Shown in pieces: positions 1 to 7,606 of a stretch of DNA of 29,693 nucleotides. The stretch covers positions 1 through 29,693 of the forward strand of contig SLNK01000049.1 in NCBI GenBank assembly GCA_007133095.1, read 5' to 3'. The position numbers and the translations under genes were made by a program. The notes beneath the pieces are model-generated. The model saw only the letters and a list, made by a program, of their open reading frames with translations. It was not told where the DNA came from and searched no databases. Position 1 is the stretch's first letter; every line of letters starts with the position of its first letter. Source of the stretch: Candidatus Peregrinibacteria bacterium. Lineage in GTDB: Bacteria > Patescibacteriota > Gracilibacteria > UBA1369 > LOWO2-01-FULL-3.

Positions 1-2
1 CC

Positions 3-1133
3 GGAGAAGAATTCGTAATAAGACAAAAAATTCCGTATGAAGCGATTAAATTCAAGGATCTAATACGCGGAAATGTACAATTCCACGGAAAAACGATAGA
101 TGACCAAATTCTTGTAAAATCCGACGGATTTCCAACATATCATCTTGCAAACGTTGTGGATGACCATTTAATGGAGATAACTCACGTCATAAGAGGCGAA
201 GAATGGCTTCCCTCAACGCCAAAACACATCGCACTTTATGAAGCGTTCGGATGGGAAATCCCGCAATTCGCACATTTACCACTTTTGCTGAATCCCGACA
301 GAAGCAAACTTTCAAAAAGACAAGGTCACGTTGCTGTTGAAGACTACATAAAAAAAGGATATTTAAAAGAAGCGATAATAAATTTTGTAGTTTTTCTTGG
401 ATGGAATCCGGGAGGCGGAGAAGAGCAGGAAATTTTCACGCTGAAAGAACTTGAAGAAATTTTTGAACTGGAAAAAGTCCACAAAGCCGGCGCCATTTTT
501 AACATAGAAAAGTTGGATTGGTTCAATTGGCGATGGAAAAAACAAAAATTTAATGAAGACCTTGAAGCGATCGCAAAAGAAATCGATCCCAAAGTAAAAA
601 TAGAAGAAACGAGAAAAGATCAATTTTTATATAATTTCGCATCCCCCGAAGCGGATAAAAAATTTGCAAAAACCCGAGGAGAAAAACTTTTGGAGATGTG
701 TAAAGATCACTTGCCGGAGAAATACGAAAAAGATTCAGAAAAACTTATAAAAGCTTTAATTACAGTCGAAGAAAAGATTTTAAAAAATCCAAAAGAAACA
801 CAAGAGAACATAGATTTCTATTACACTCTACCGAAATATGATAAAGAATTGTTGACTCACGAAAAAATGCGAGTAGACTTTGAGCAGGCAAAAAAATCGC
901 TTTCACAAGCCAAAGAAGACCTTGAAAAGCTGAAAAACTGGACGCTCAAAGACATTGAAAAAACATTGCTTGAATCGGTTGAAGCCCTGGAAGTGAAAAA
1001 CGGACAAGTTTTCTGGCCGTTAAGAGCGGCCTTAAGCGGATTGCAATTTTCTCCCGGAGTATTCGAAATTGCTTGGGTACTGGGAAAAGAAGAAACCTTA
1101 ACAAGAATTAAAAAAGCACATGAAATTCTCTGA
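3..1133 (+). CDS. gltX: Glutamyl-tRNA synthetase, 5' part missing
   Basis: Class I aminoacyl-tRNA synthetase that charges tRNA-Glu (possibly also tRNA-Gln, as in many bacteria lacking GlnRS) in the cytoplasm. The reading frame is open from the left edge, so the N-terminal part with the HIGH motif lies outside. About 376 residues are visible of the usual 470-490. The conserved block KSDGFPTYHLANVVDDHLM is followed by ITHVIRGEEWLPSTPKH and then the KMSKS-loop equivalent KLSKRQG (around bases 310-330), all typical of GltX. The C-terminal helical anticodon-binding region is lysine and glutamate rich. The gene ends with TGA and overlaps the next ORF by 14 bases. An internal ATG at 156 is not the real start, because the upstream codons encode conserved GltX sequence. 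Family assignment is secure. Whether it is discriminating or non-discriminating cannot be read here. Confidence 0.96.
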   Translation, partial: GEEFVIRQKIPYEAIKFKDLIRGNVQFHGKTIDDQILVKSDGFPTYHLANVVDDHLMEITHVIRGEEWLPSTPKHIALYEAFGWEIPQFAHLPLLLNPDRSKLSKRQGHVAVEDYIKKGYLKEAIINFVVFLGWNPGGGEEQEIFTLKELEEIFELEKVHKAGAIFNIEKLDWFNWRWKKQKFNEDLEAIAKEIDPKVKIEETRKDQFLYNFASPEADKKFAKTRGEKLLEMCKDHLPEKYEKDSEKLIKALITVEEKILKNPKETQENIDFYYTLPKYDKELLTHEKMRVDFEQAKKSLSQAKEDLEKLKNWTLKDIEKTLLESVEALEVKNGQVFWPLRAALSGLQFSPGVFEIAWVLGKEETLTRIKKAHEIL

Positions 1134-1416
1134 CATAAGAAGCGCGGTAAAGCACCTTTTGAAAGAAACAAAATGCTTACAGTGCAAAAAAAAATACGGA
1201 CTTGAAGACGTTAGCATAATAGCTACAACTCAAAACGAAGGAATGTTTGAACTGACCTGCGGAGAATGCCAAACATCAACAATTATAACGATGTCTAAAT
1301 TCAATAAAGGTGAAAGAATGCACAAATCAATCTCAGAAGACGAAGTGCTGGACATCAAAAATTTCTTAAACAGATTTGACGGCAATTTCAAAAAACTTTT
1401 TATCGATAAAAAATGA
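1120..1416 (+). CDS. Small zinc-ribbon protein of unknown function
   Basis: I do not recognise the family. The 98-residue protein has two CxxC knuckles, C19/C22 (CLQC) and C47/C50 (CGEC), 24 residues apart, with a beta-rich stretch between them. This is the layout of a zinc ribbon. A charged helical C-terminus follows. There is no signal peptide or membrane segment, so it is probably cytoplasmic. The ATG lies inside the end of gltX (14-base overlap), and its TGA overlaps the ATG of the following lipoprotein gene by four bases (ATGA), so translation of the three is probably coupled. A nucleic-acid or ribosome-related role is possible for such ribbons, but nothing here proves it. Confidence 0.75.
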   Translation: MKFSDIRSAVKHLLKETKCLQCKKKYGLEDVSIIATTQNEGMFELTCGECQTSTIITMSKFNKGERMHKSISEDEVLDIKNFLNRFDGNFKKLFIDKK

Positions 1417-1637
1417 AAAAACTAATTTTACTCCTGAGTGTTGTGATCGTCTTTAGCGCCTGCGAAGCATTAAAGGACGAAACGGCATCTTTGGTCGATG
1501 ACGCCAAAACTTCGGCTGAAAAAACAATGGAGGAAGCCGAAAAGCTCAAAGACAAAGCAACGGAAACGAAAGAGCTTTTGGACAGCGCATCGGAAAAAAT
1601 AGATGACACTCGAGATAAAATCAGAGAATCAATATAA
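1413..1637 (+). CDS. Small helical lipoprotein
   Basis: A 74-residue predicted lipoprotein. The N-terminus MKKLILLLSVVIVFSAC is a short signal peptide with a lipobox-like FSAC, and Cys17 would be the lipidated residue. The rest is an alanine-, lysine- and glutamate-rich amphipathic helix without aromatic residues, resembling small Lpp/YtxH/LEA-like helical proteins. That resemblance is compositional only. It would sit on the outer face of the cytoplasmic membrane. The start overlaps the upstream stop (ATGA) and its own stop overlaps the next start (TAATG), so it is in a translationally coupled operon with the zinc-ribbon and PHP genes. Function unknown. Confidence 0.75.
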   Translation: MKKLILLLSVVIVFSACEALKDETASLVDDAKTSAEKTMEEAEKLKDKATETKELLDSASEKIDDTRDKIRESI

Positions 1638-2332
1638 TGGGAAGTCTCAAGTGCCAGTTCCATATACATGTCAAAGGGGACCCCGCTGACAATGTTTCGT
1701 ATGATGCAAAAAAACTCATAGATGAAGCCGCCCGTCTTAACTATGACGTAATCGCGATAACTTGCCATCGCGAAATAGTTTTTGATGAAGAATGGAGAAA
1801 ATACGCGGCGGAAAAGGAAGTACTCCTTCTGCCCGGAATAGAATTCGAAATCGATAAAAAACATATTCTCTGCATCAACGCGCACGAAGACATAAATAAA
1901 GTGAATAATTTTAAAGATTTAAAAAAATATAAAAAAGCCCATCCCCTATCCTTAATAATAGCTCCACATCCGTTCTTCCCGGGGAAAACAACCTTAAAAG
2001 ATAACCTCGAAAAAAACATCGAACTCATAGATGCGATAGAAATATCTTGGGCGTACACAAAAAAAATAGATTTCAACCGCAAAGCCGCCGAAGTCGCGGA
2101 AAAACACAAAAAACCTTTGATAGCCACAGCTGACTGCCATTTGCTGGGTCAACTCCAAACCGGCGGACACTGCTTAATAGAGGCAAACCCGGAAATCTCT
2201 TCAATAATTCAAGCAATCAATCAAAACAAAATAAAAAGTGTTCACACACCCACAACTATTCCAAAAATTATAAAATATTTCATACAAAACGGCTGGCAGT
2301 ACCTGAAAGAAATCACCAGAAAGCTTTGCTAA
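1637..2332 (+). CDS. PHP-domain metal-dependent phosphoesterase
   Basis: A 231-residue stand-alone PHP domain, a TIM-like metal-dependent phosphoesterase fold. Visible metal ligands are H9 and H11 (FHIHV), H44 (TCHRE), E69 (PGIEF), H111 (APHPF) and D166/H168 (TADCH), in the expected order. The substrate is not evident. Small stand-alone PHP proteins hydrolyse nucleotides or phosphorylated small molecules (for example the RNase AM/YciV group), but the sequence does not place it in one of these. It starts with the TAATG overlap with the lipoprotein gene and ends just before pta. No signal peptide, so cytoplasmic. Fold confident, activity inferred from family. Confidence 0.85.
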   Translation: MGSLKCQFHIHVKGDPADNVSYDAKKLIDEAARLNYDVIAITCHREIVFDEEWRKYAAEKEVLLLPGIEFEIDKKHILCINAHEDINKVNNFKDLKKYKKAHPLSLIIAPHPFFPGKTTLKDNLEKNIELIDAIEISWAYTKKIDFNRKAAEVAEKHKKPLIATADCHLLGQLQTGGHCLIEANPEISSIIQAINQNKIKSVHTPTTIPKIIKYFIQNGWQYLKEITRKLC

Positions 2333-2382
2333 TAACCGCAGCGACCTCTATAATCAAAGCGATTGCTTTCCTCATCCAACAT

Positions 2383-3378
2383 ATGTATCGGTTCATAAGA
2401 AAAATAGAAGCCATCGCGCGTAAGGACCCAAAAAAAATCGTTTTTCCCGAAGGCGAAGAAGAACGAATTTTGCAAGCGGTCGAACAAATTCTAAAATTGA
2501 AGATTGCCCACCCGATACTTTTGGGAAATTCGGTTTCAATAAAAAACAAAGCCAAAAAACTAAAGCTCAAGATAGATTGGAGCAAAGTGCAAATAATCGA
2601 TCATAAAAAATCGAAACTTCGTGAGGAATTTGCGGAGGAACTTTACAAAATTCGAAAAATAAAAGGCCTCAAAAAAGCCGAAGCAAAAGAAATGATTAAA
2701 GACATAAATTATTTCGGCACGATGATGGTTCAAAAAAATTACGCACACGGAATGATAAACGGAACAACCGTTCCGACAGAAACAGCAATCCGGCCCGCAC
2801 TTCAAATAATAGGAACCAAAAGAAAGTTTTACAAAATTTCCGGCGTATTTTTCATGAGCCTGGAAAACAGAGTCCTCCTATTCGCTGACAGCGCGATAAC
2901 AATAAACCCAAACTCTCATGACCTCGCTAACATCGCGATAGATACGGCTGAAACAGCTCAAATGTTCGGAATAAAACCCAAAATCGCGATGCTTTCGTTT
3001 TCAACAAAAGGATCAGCCAAACATCCGAAAGTGGATAAAGTGAAAGAAGCCACCGCTATTTTAAAATATCGAAAGCCAAAACTGATAGTTGACGGAGAAC
3101 TGCAGGTGGATGCCGCCATCGTTCCGGAAGCCGCAAAAAGAAAATGCCCCAATTCACCGATAAAAGGAGGCGCGAACGTTTTGATATTCCCAAATCTGGA
3201 ATCGGCAAACATCGCGTACAAACTTGTTGAAAGACTAGCCAAAGCAAAGGCGATAGGCCCGATTTTGCAAGGATTAAACAAACCGATAAATGATCTTTCC
3301 CGCGGATGCAATTATAAAGATATAGTTTATGTGACGGCTTTCACGGTTGTGGAATGCCAAAACACACCAAGAAGATAA
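2383..3378 (+). CDS. pta: Phosphate acetyltransferase (short form)
   Basis: Converts acetyl-CoA and phosphate to acetyl phosphate and CoA. Its partner acetate kinase is encoded two genes downstream, giving substrate-level ATP. The PTA/PTB fold is shown by the N-terminal IVFPEGEEERI, central ALQIIGTK and SGVFFMS, and the C-terminal signature region GGANVLIFPNLESANIAYKL followed by LSRGC. I chose ATG 2383 (331 residues) because single-domain Pta proteins are about 330 long and carry roughly 20 residues before the VFPEG motif. An in-frame TTG at 2326 would add 19 hydrophobic residues and overlap the PHP gene by 7 bases, and it remains possible in this overlapping operon. No DRTGG or BioD-like N-terminal domains, so it is the short bacterial type. 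Confidence 0.93.
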   Translation: MYRFIRKIEAIARKDPKKIVFPEGEEERILQAVEQILKLKIAHPILLGNSVSIKNKAKKLKLKIDWSKVQIIDHKKSKLREEFAEELYKIRKIKGLKKAEAKEMIKDINYFGTMMVQKNYAHGMINGTTVPTETAIRPALQIIGTKRKFYKISGVFFMSLENRVLLFADSAITINPNSHDLANIAIDTAETAQMFGIKPKIAMLSFSTKGSAKHPKVDKVKEATAILKYRKPKLIVDGELQVDAAIVPEAAKRKCPNSPIKGGANVLIFPNLESANIAYKLVERLAKAKAIGPILQGLNKPINDLSRGCNYKDIVYVTAFTVVECQNTPRR

Positions 3379-3809
3379 TAACCCCAACAAAAATGGCTGA
3401 ATTAGATAACTACAACATTCCCGCATTCAAAAGAAAAAGAAGTATCGCCGCAAAAGCCAGAACAAACCACACCACAACGCCGGAAATAATGGAACCGCCT
3501 CCGGTAAAATCATCAAAAAAACAGCAACCACTAGAAATAGACGAAACGTACACAAGAGAAATGAAAATTTGCGGAACTTGCGACGGATATTTCGACAACA
3601 TAAAAGTCGCGATAATTAAACTGACAAACCCATTGAGAAAAGATGACATAATCCTCATGGAAAAACATGACGGCTTGTTTGAACAAAAAGTAAATTCCAT
3701 GCAAATCGACAGAAAAGATGTATCAATTGCGCGTACCGGAAGCGATGTGGGAGTAAAAGTTCTATCCAAGCCCCAAGTGGGAGGAACAGTATATAAAGTA
3801 ATCGCATAA
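3354..3809 (+). CDS. EF-Tu domain-2-like beta-barrel protein between pta and ackA
   Basis: Residues about 68-151 (from ICGTCDGYFDNI through FEQKVNSMQIDRKDV to VGGTVYKV) match the small translation-elongation-factor-like beta-barrel. This domain is found alone in archaea and some bacteria and at the C-terminus of U32 peptidases. The first 65 residues are basic, proline- and threonine-rich and look disordered. The ATG at 3354 overlaps pta by 25 bases. An in-frame ATG at 3393, 15 bases after the pta stop, is an alternative start and would give 138 residues. The stop lies three bases before the ackA start, so it is certainly co-transcribed with both acetate genes. No catalytic motif is visible. 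A regulatory or RNA-binding role would be a guess. Confidence 0.8.
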   Translation: MPKHTKKIITPTKMAELDNYNIPAFKRKRSIAAKARTNHTTTPEIMEPPPVKSSKKQQPLEIDETYTREMKICGTCDGYFDNIKVAIIKLTNPLRKDDIILMEKHDGLFEQKVNSMQIDRKDVSIARTGSDVGVKVLSKPQVGGTVYKVIA

Positions 3810-3812
3810 AAA

Positions 3813-5009
3813 ATGAAAATATTGGTAGTAAATTCCGGATCATCGTCCATAAAAGCTTCCCTTTTTGAATTCGGAAAAATAAAAGAGGGAGTTCGAACAA
3901 TGTCCGCGCATGTGGACGGGATAAACCTTGCGGACTGTAAATTCACAATGAAAGGAGGAAGAAAAAATATAGGATTGAAAACAAAGGTGGAAACGCATGA
4001 GCAAGGCGTGAAGCTGATTTTGGAAAACCTGCTTAAAACCGGCTTGATAAAAAATCTTGGAGAAATAAAAAGAGTGGGACACAGGGTGGTCCATGGAGGA
4101 GAAAAATATAAAAAACCGGTAAAAATTGACGCGAAAGTAATGGCGGACATCAAAAAATTCGGATCATTGGCGCCGCTTCACAATCCGGTAAATTTGGAAT
4201 CGATAAGAGCCTGCAAAAAATTACTCCCTAAAAGTAACCACATCGCAATATTCGATACCGCCTACTACGGAACACTCCCTCAAGAAGCATATCTATACGG
4301 ACTTCCGCTGGAAATGTACAAAAAACACAATATCCGTAGATACGGTTTTCACGGAACAAGCCACAAATACGTGGTGAACAAAGCGATAAAGTATTCAAAA
4401 AAAAGAAATCCAAAAATAATTTCATGCCATTTGGGAAACGGCTCCTCCATAACGGCAAGTTTGGACGGAAAAGCGATGGACACAAGCATGGGTTTTACGC
4501 CTTTGGAAGGAGTTTTAATGGGAACAAGATCGGGGACGATAGATCCGGCGATTATTTTTTACATGCAAGAAAATTTAAAAATGAAAAGTGAAGAAGTTAA
4601 TAATTTGCTGAACAATAAATCCGGTTTATTGGGAGTTTCCGGAATAAGTTCCGATATGAGAAAAATTTATGAAGCAAGTTTGAAAGGAGATAAAAGAGCA
4701 ATCCTAACAATTGAACTGCTTTCGTATCAAATAGCGAAGTGTTGCGGCGGCTTCGCCGCCGCCCTCAACGGCGCGGACATTTTAATCTTCACCGGCGGAC
4801 TGGGAGAAAAAGCCTTCTACGTAAGAAAAAAAGTCTGCGAATATCTGGAATTCCTCGGATTCAAAATAGACAAACGCAAGAACGAAAAAGCCGTAAAATC
4901 AGGACTCGACCTCGCTGACATATCAGCCACGAGAGCAAAAACAAAAGTCTTGGTAATAGAAACCGACGAAGAAAAGCAGATTGCCGAAGAAGCAAAATCA
5001 GCCGCATAA
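3813..5009 (+). CDS. ackA: Acetate kinase
   Basis: Transfers phosphate from acetyl phosphate to ADP, the ATP-yielding last step of acetate fermentation. It has the usual length (398 residues) and both ASKHA-fold halves. Visible family motifs are VVNSGSSSIK with N7, GHRVVHGG with R91, FDTAYYGTLP with D148, YGFHGTSH with H180, HLGNGSS for phosphate binding, TPLEGVLMGTRSGTIDP and the adenosine-loop FTGGLGE. It follows the EF-Tu-like gene by three bases and is the last gene of the operon before a hairpin terminator. The codons for CGGFAAAL (about 4744-4762) form a GC-rich hairpin within the gene, probably incidental. Confidence 0.97.
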   Translation: MKILVVNSGSSSIKASLFEFGKIKEGVRTMSAHVDGINLADCKFTMKGGRKNIGLKTKVETHEQGVKLILENLLKTGLIKNLGEIKRVGHRVVHGGEKYKKPVKIDAKVMADIKKFGSLAPLHNPVNLESIRACKKLLPKSNHIAIFDTAYYGTLPQEAYLYGLPLEMYKKHNIRRYGFHGTSHKYVVNKAIKYSKKRNPKIISCHLGNGSSITASLDGKAMDTSMGFTPLEGVLMGTRSGTIDPAIIFYMQENLKMKSEEVNNLLNNKSGLLGVSGISSDMRKIYEASLKGDKRAILTIELLSYQIAKCCGGFAAALNGADILIFTGGLGEKAFYVRKKVCEYLEFLGFKIDKRKNEKAVKSGLDLADISATRAKTKVLVIETDEEKQIAEEAKSAA

Positions 5010-5032
5010 GCGGAGCATCTTGAGCTCGAAAC

Positions 5033-5058
5033 AAAGCGATAATTCCTGCTCGCTTTTT
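5033..5058 (+). terminator. Intrinsic terminator after ackA
   Basis: AAAGCGA (5033-5039) pairs with TCGCTTT (5050-5056) across a 10-base loop and is followed by more T. It lies 23 bases after the ackA stop and between convergent genes. The flanking A and T runs could let it work in both directions. Confidence 0.7.
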
Positions 5059-5098
5059 AATTTGCCATCAGTGCCCGACAAGCTCCTTCCCTACGTTC

Positions 5099-7108
5099 CT
5101 ATAGTTCCAATTCCAAAACCTTACTCTCGGACAGAACGTAAATCTTTTGTGAATCCGGATCCACATAAATATCTCTCAGCGAACCAACTCCATCAAACAC
5201 ATACTGCGCACTATACCTGATATTCCCAGTTTGAGATTCTTTATCGTAAACAAGAACCCTCGCATCAGTGGAATCTATAACAAAAACTTGATCAAGTCTG
5301 TCCGTCGTATAAACCACATCGGGAGACTTAAACATTGCAAACGGAGGATTGTTAACATAAAAATCCTGCTTTCCGCCGGCATAAAATTTAATAAGATTAC
5401 CGGCCTGCTCAAGAACATAAACGCTTGCATCGATAGCAAGATCAACCGCCATTGAAATATCCGTCCCATCATTTATATACGGCTCAGCAGGACCAAAAAT
5501 TTCACGAAGTCCCCTGTAAGAGTATCTCCAAATCTGTCCTTCCACGGGATCTAAAATATAAATCCTGCTGCCCCAAGACAATAAAGAAACGCCTCTCCTA
5601 AAGTTCCCGTCCTCGGTGCTCATAAGAGACATAACTCCCTCCCGATACTCAAGTAAATTACCCCGTTGGGTCAAAAACAATATGGAATTTCTCTCACCGA
5701 ATCCGGTAGCGGAAACAACAATTTCATCATCGGATATTGTCAAAGGATCCTGCACCTGATCCAAAACAATTTCATATAAGCCGTTGGAATCATAAACAAA
5801 AACTCTATCTCTTATAAGCGCAAATCCCAATGCGCTGATATCTGTCCGTTTTGAAGAAAGATCCGCAATCACTTTCGGCTCGGTTATTCTTTGAACGTTA
5901 TCCAATCGGTCTCTGGTCTCTTCAATTTGAAGCAGATATAAACCGGCTTTATCCCTGTAATGTCCGGACTCCAAAACGGTCCTCGCGTCAGAATAAGCTC
6001 TGTCCAAAATCATACGAGCACTATCTTTATCATAAACACCTCTTGTCTCCGCCTCCGATATCCTGTCTCTAACTTCAACCAAAACCGCGTCCAGATCGGC
6101 AAGTTCCTGCCTTTTGGAGTGATTAAAATTTGCAAAAAGTATTCCCACTAAAAGAACAACTATAACTATCACCAATAAAGACAATATTTTGTCTTTTCCG
6201 AATCCTCCGGAAAAAAGACCTTTTTTAAAAAAACTGAAAAATCCCGAAACAGAACTAGAAAATCCGTCTTTGAAGTCGGAAGCGGAAACACGCCTCCCCT
6301 TTTTTGAACTTCCGGCACTCTTTAAAAGATTTGAAAATTTTGTCTTAACCTTCTTGGTGTAAGCTGAATAACGCCCTCCCCCACTCTCAAGAACAGCCAT
6401 AGTTGCTTCATCTATCTCATTTTCAATTTCCGCAACCTCCTCCGAAGCGACTTTTTTAAACAAAATCCCGGTCAATCCAACCCGTCCCAAAATTTCGGTG
6501 GAAATAATATCTTGTATTTCGTTCAAAGATTCAACCACACTGGTCTTGTGAATACACTGAGCCAAATCGGTCTTGCTTATATAGCGAATCAGCCTGCTGG
6601 AAGAAAACAAAACAAAATCTCCCTGTTCAATCTCCCCGCTTGCGATGCTCGCAAAAACATCATCGGAAGAAGACGCGTCTTCACTCAGCCCTTCACTTAC
6701 TATACTCACATATCGCTTCCTTATAAGATAAGCTTCGGCATCCCCGCACTGAGTCAAAAACAGCTGATTGTCGACAACGGCGGCAATAACCACATTCAAG
6801 TTCCCTATATATCCGGACATTTTTTGAGATCTGAATTCAACCAAAACCCCGTTAATCTCCTTCAAAGCACTTTCAAACCTTTCATAAGGATCAATGGAAA
6901 GATCTTCAAAAAAAATCTTTTGCATCATCTCAAAAATCACATTCCCAATTTCTTCGGCATCCAAAGGATTGTTTTGAATTTCCAAATTCACAAAAACTTG
7001 TCCGCCTTCCTCCCCATGCTCACGATAAAAATCATAAGCATAGTTCTCAAGAAAACTATTATCATCGCTTCCCGTAAACAAAAATTCGTAATCACCCCTT
7101 ATAGGCAT
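5099..7108 (-). CDS. Membrane protein: degenerate PP2C-like domain, one TM segment, beta-propeller
   Basis: A 669-residue protein in three parts. Residues 1-220 resemble a PPM/PP2C phosphatase core (CGDAEAYLIR at 121-130; GDFVLFSSSRL at 163-173). The metal-binding Asp of the usual DGxGG motif is not evident, and the second Asp (normally SDGL) is replaced by SSR, so catalysis looks unlikely. Residues 240-305 are a basic, serine- and glycine-rich linker. Residues 308-328 (LSLLVIVIVVLLVGILFANF) form one transmembrane helix. After a helical stretch (330-405), residues 410-669 show repeated beta-strands with YILD, VYVL and IYVL patterns, probably a beta-propeller outside the cell. A transmembrane sensor is a reasonable inference. 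The gene is isolated on the minus strand with its own promoter and converges on ackA. Confidence 0.85.
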   Translation of the reverse strand: MPIRGDYEFLFTGSDDNSFLENYAYDFYREHGEEGGQVFVNLEIQNNPLDAEEIGNVIFEMMQKIFFEDLSIDPYERFESALKEINGVLVEFRSQKMSGYIGNLNVVIAAVVDNQLFLTQCGDAEAYLIRKRYVSIVSEGLSEDASSSDDVFASIASGEIEQGDFVLFSSSRLIRYISKTDLAQCIHKTSVVESLNEIQDIISTEILGRVGLTGILFKKVASEEVAEIENEIDEATMAVLESGGGRYSAYTKKVKTKFSNLLKSAGSSKKGRRVSASDFKDGFSSSVSGFFSFFKKGLFSGGFGKDKILSLLVIVIVVLLVGILFANFNHSKRQELADLDAVLVEVRDRISEAETRGVYDKDSARMILDRAYSDARTVLESGHYRDKAGLYLLQIEETRDRLDNVQRITEPKVIADLSSKRTDISALGFALIRDRVFVYDSNGLYEIVLDQVQDPLTISDDEIVVSATGFGERNSILFLTQRGNLLEYREGVMSLMSTEDGNFRRGVSLLSWGSRIYILDPVEGQIWRYSYRGLREIFGPAEPYINDGTDISMAVDLAIDASVYVLEQAGNLIKFYAGGKQDFYVNNPPFAMFKSPDVVYTTDRLDQVFVIDSTDARVLVYDKESQTGNIRYSAQYVFDGVGSLRDIYVDPDSQKIYVLSESKVLELEL

Positions 7109-7134
7109 AGAATTTTCAGATTAATCCTAAAAAA

Positions 7135-7163
7135 AATATACTTTACTCAACCCGATATGACAA
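7135..7163 (-). promoter_or_regulatory. Promoter of the PP2C-like/propeller gene
   Basis: On the minus strand, TTGTCA (7163-7158), a 17-base spacer and TATATT (7140-7135) form a near-consensus sigma-70 promoter. The ATG is 27 bases downstream of the -10 box. Confidence 0.75.
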
Positions 7164-7210
7164 GTATTTGCAAAAAACAAAGGTTCATTCAGTTTTCACA
7201 GCTATTAATC

Positions 7211-7370
7211 AAACGGCTGTGCTATGTGGTTTCCCAAAGGGGCATGTCCGAGTGAAAAACGGCTTGGTCCCCGTGTTAGCGGGGCGTTTTTCACGAGGTC
7301 AAGGCAGGCTTTTCGCTGGAAAAAGCCGCCCGCCGGTGCCCCGTGCGGAAACCGCATAGCACAGCCGTTT
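7211..7370. ncRNA. Candidate structured non-coding RNA, unknown class
   Basis: A GC-rich island in an AT-rich gap. Bases 7211-7234 pair with 7347-7370 in a 24-bp stem with a single G-U. Inside it, GGGGCA (7239-7244) pairs with TGCCCC (7337-7342). Two further hairpins branch off. One is GTGAAAAAC/GTTTTTCAC (7252-7260 with 7286-7294), capped by CCCCG/CGGGG (7269-7273 with 7280-7284). The other is GGC-A-GGCTTTT with AAAAGCC-GCC (7303-7313 with 7321-7330). This is a closed multi-branch fold of 160 bases. It lacks the SRP RNA GGAAG/AGCAGC signature and the RNase P GAGGAAAGTCC motif, and I cannot match it to 6S RNA, tmRNA or a riboswitch. No reading frame here looks like a protein. The transcribed strand is undetermined. 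TATTAA-like -10 sequences lie on both sides, neither with a good -35 box. Confidence 0.6.
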
Positions 7371-7381
7371 TCAGCTTAATA

Positions 7382-7399
7382 AAAAAGTGGAAACTTTTT
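7382..7399 (+). terminator. Possible weak terminator after the structured element
   Basis: AAAAAGT pairs with ACTTTTT around a GGAA tetraloop, with T bases in the 3' arm. It begins 12 bases after the structured element and lies before the rpmH promoter. The stem is AT-rich and weak. Confidence 0.35.
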
Positions 7400-7424
7400 A
7401 CTTTGCAAAAAAACAAAAGAGCAT

Positions 7425-7453
7425 TTGACTTACGCAACTTAAAACTATACTAT
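7425..7453 (+). promoter_or_regulatory. Promoter of the rpmH operon
   Basis: TTGACT (7425-7430) is followed by TATACT (7446-7451, 15-base spacer) or the overlapping TACTAT (7448-7453, 17-base spacer). The rpmH ATG is at 7478, giving a leader of roughly 20 bases with no Shine-Dalgarno sequence. Confidence 0.7.
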
Positions 7454-7477
7454 CGCCAAGCATAAAATTATCAAATC

Positions 7478-7606
7478 ATGCTAGGCAAACTTAAAAAACG
7501 AAAAAGATTAAAAACTCACGGATTTAGAAAAAGGAGCACTTCCGTCCTAAAAAGCAGAAGAACAAAAGGAAGAAAGCAACTTACCGTTTCCGTGCATTCG
7601 AAATGA
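7478..7606 (+). CDS. rpmH: 50S ribosomal protein bL34
   Basis: A 42-residue, very basic protein ending in RRTKGRKQLTVSVHSK, with the internal KRLKTHGFRKRS. These match the bL34 signature (KRKHGFRxRM...RRxKGRxxLTVS). The N-terminus MLGKLKKRKR differs from the usual MKRTYQPS, so the first conserved residues are replaced. bL34 is a late-assembling large-subunit protein. The gene is followed by rnpA with an ATGA overlap, the classic bacterial rpmH-rnpA pair, and has a good promoter upstream. Confidence 0.93.
   Translation: MLGKLKKRKRLKTHGFRKRSTSVLKSRRTKGRKQLTVSVHSK

Noticed and set aside
3410..4153. 247-codon open frame on the minus strand across the EF-Tu-like gene and ackA
   Set aside because: It lies antisense to clearly conserved genes, has low-complexity Phe/Ser composition and no family pattern. 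It is a by-product of A-rich codons on the plus strand.
6512..7255. 247-codon plus-strand frame opposite the PP2C-like gene
   Set aside because: It is antisense to a gene with a good promoter and domain structure, and its composition is that of a shadow frame.
7168..7359. 63-codon frame across the structured element
   Set aside because: The segment is dominated by inverted repeats and the translation looks like no protein. A structured RNA explains it better.
7211..7370. Identification as SRP RNA, RNase P RNA, tmRNA or 6S RNA
   Set aside because: The diagnostic motifs of SRP RNA (GGAAG/AGCAGC), RNase P RNA (GAGGAAAGTCC) and a tmRNA tRNA-like end are absent on both strands, and the branched core does not look like a 6S central bubble.
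7380..7480. Replication origin near rpmH
   Set aside because: The rpmH-rnpA-yidC-jag cluster often lies near oriC, but no DnaA boxes (TTATCCACA-like) and no dnaA gene are visible.
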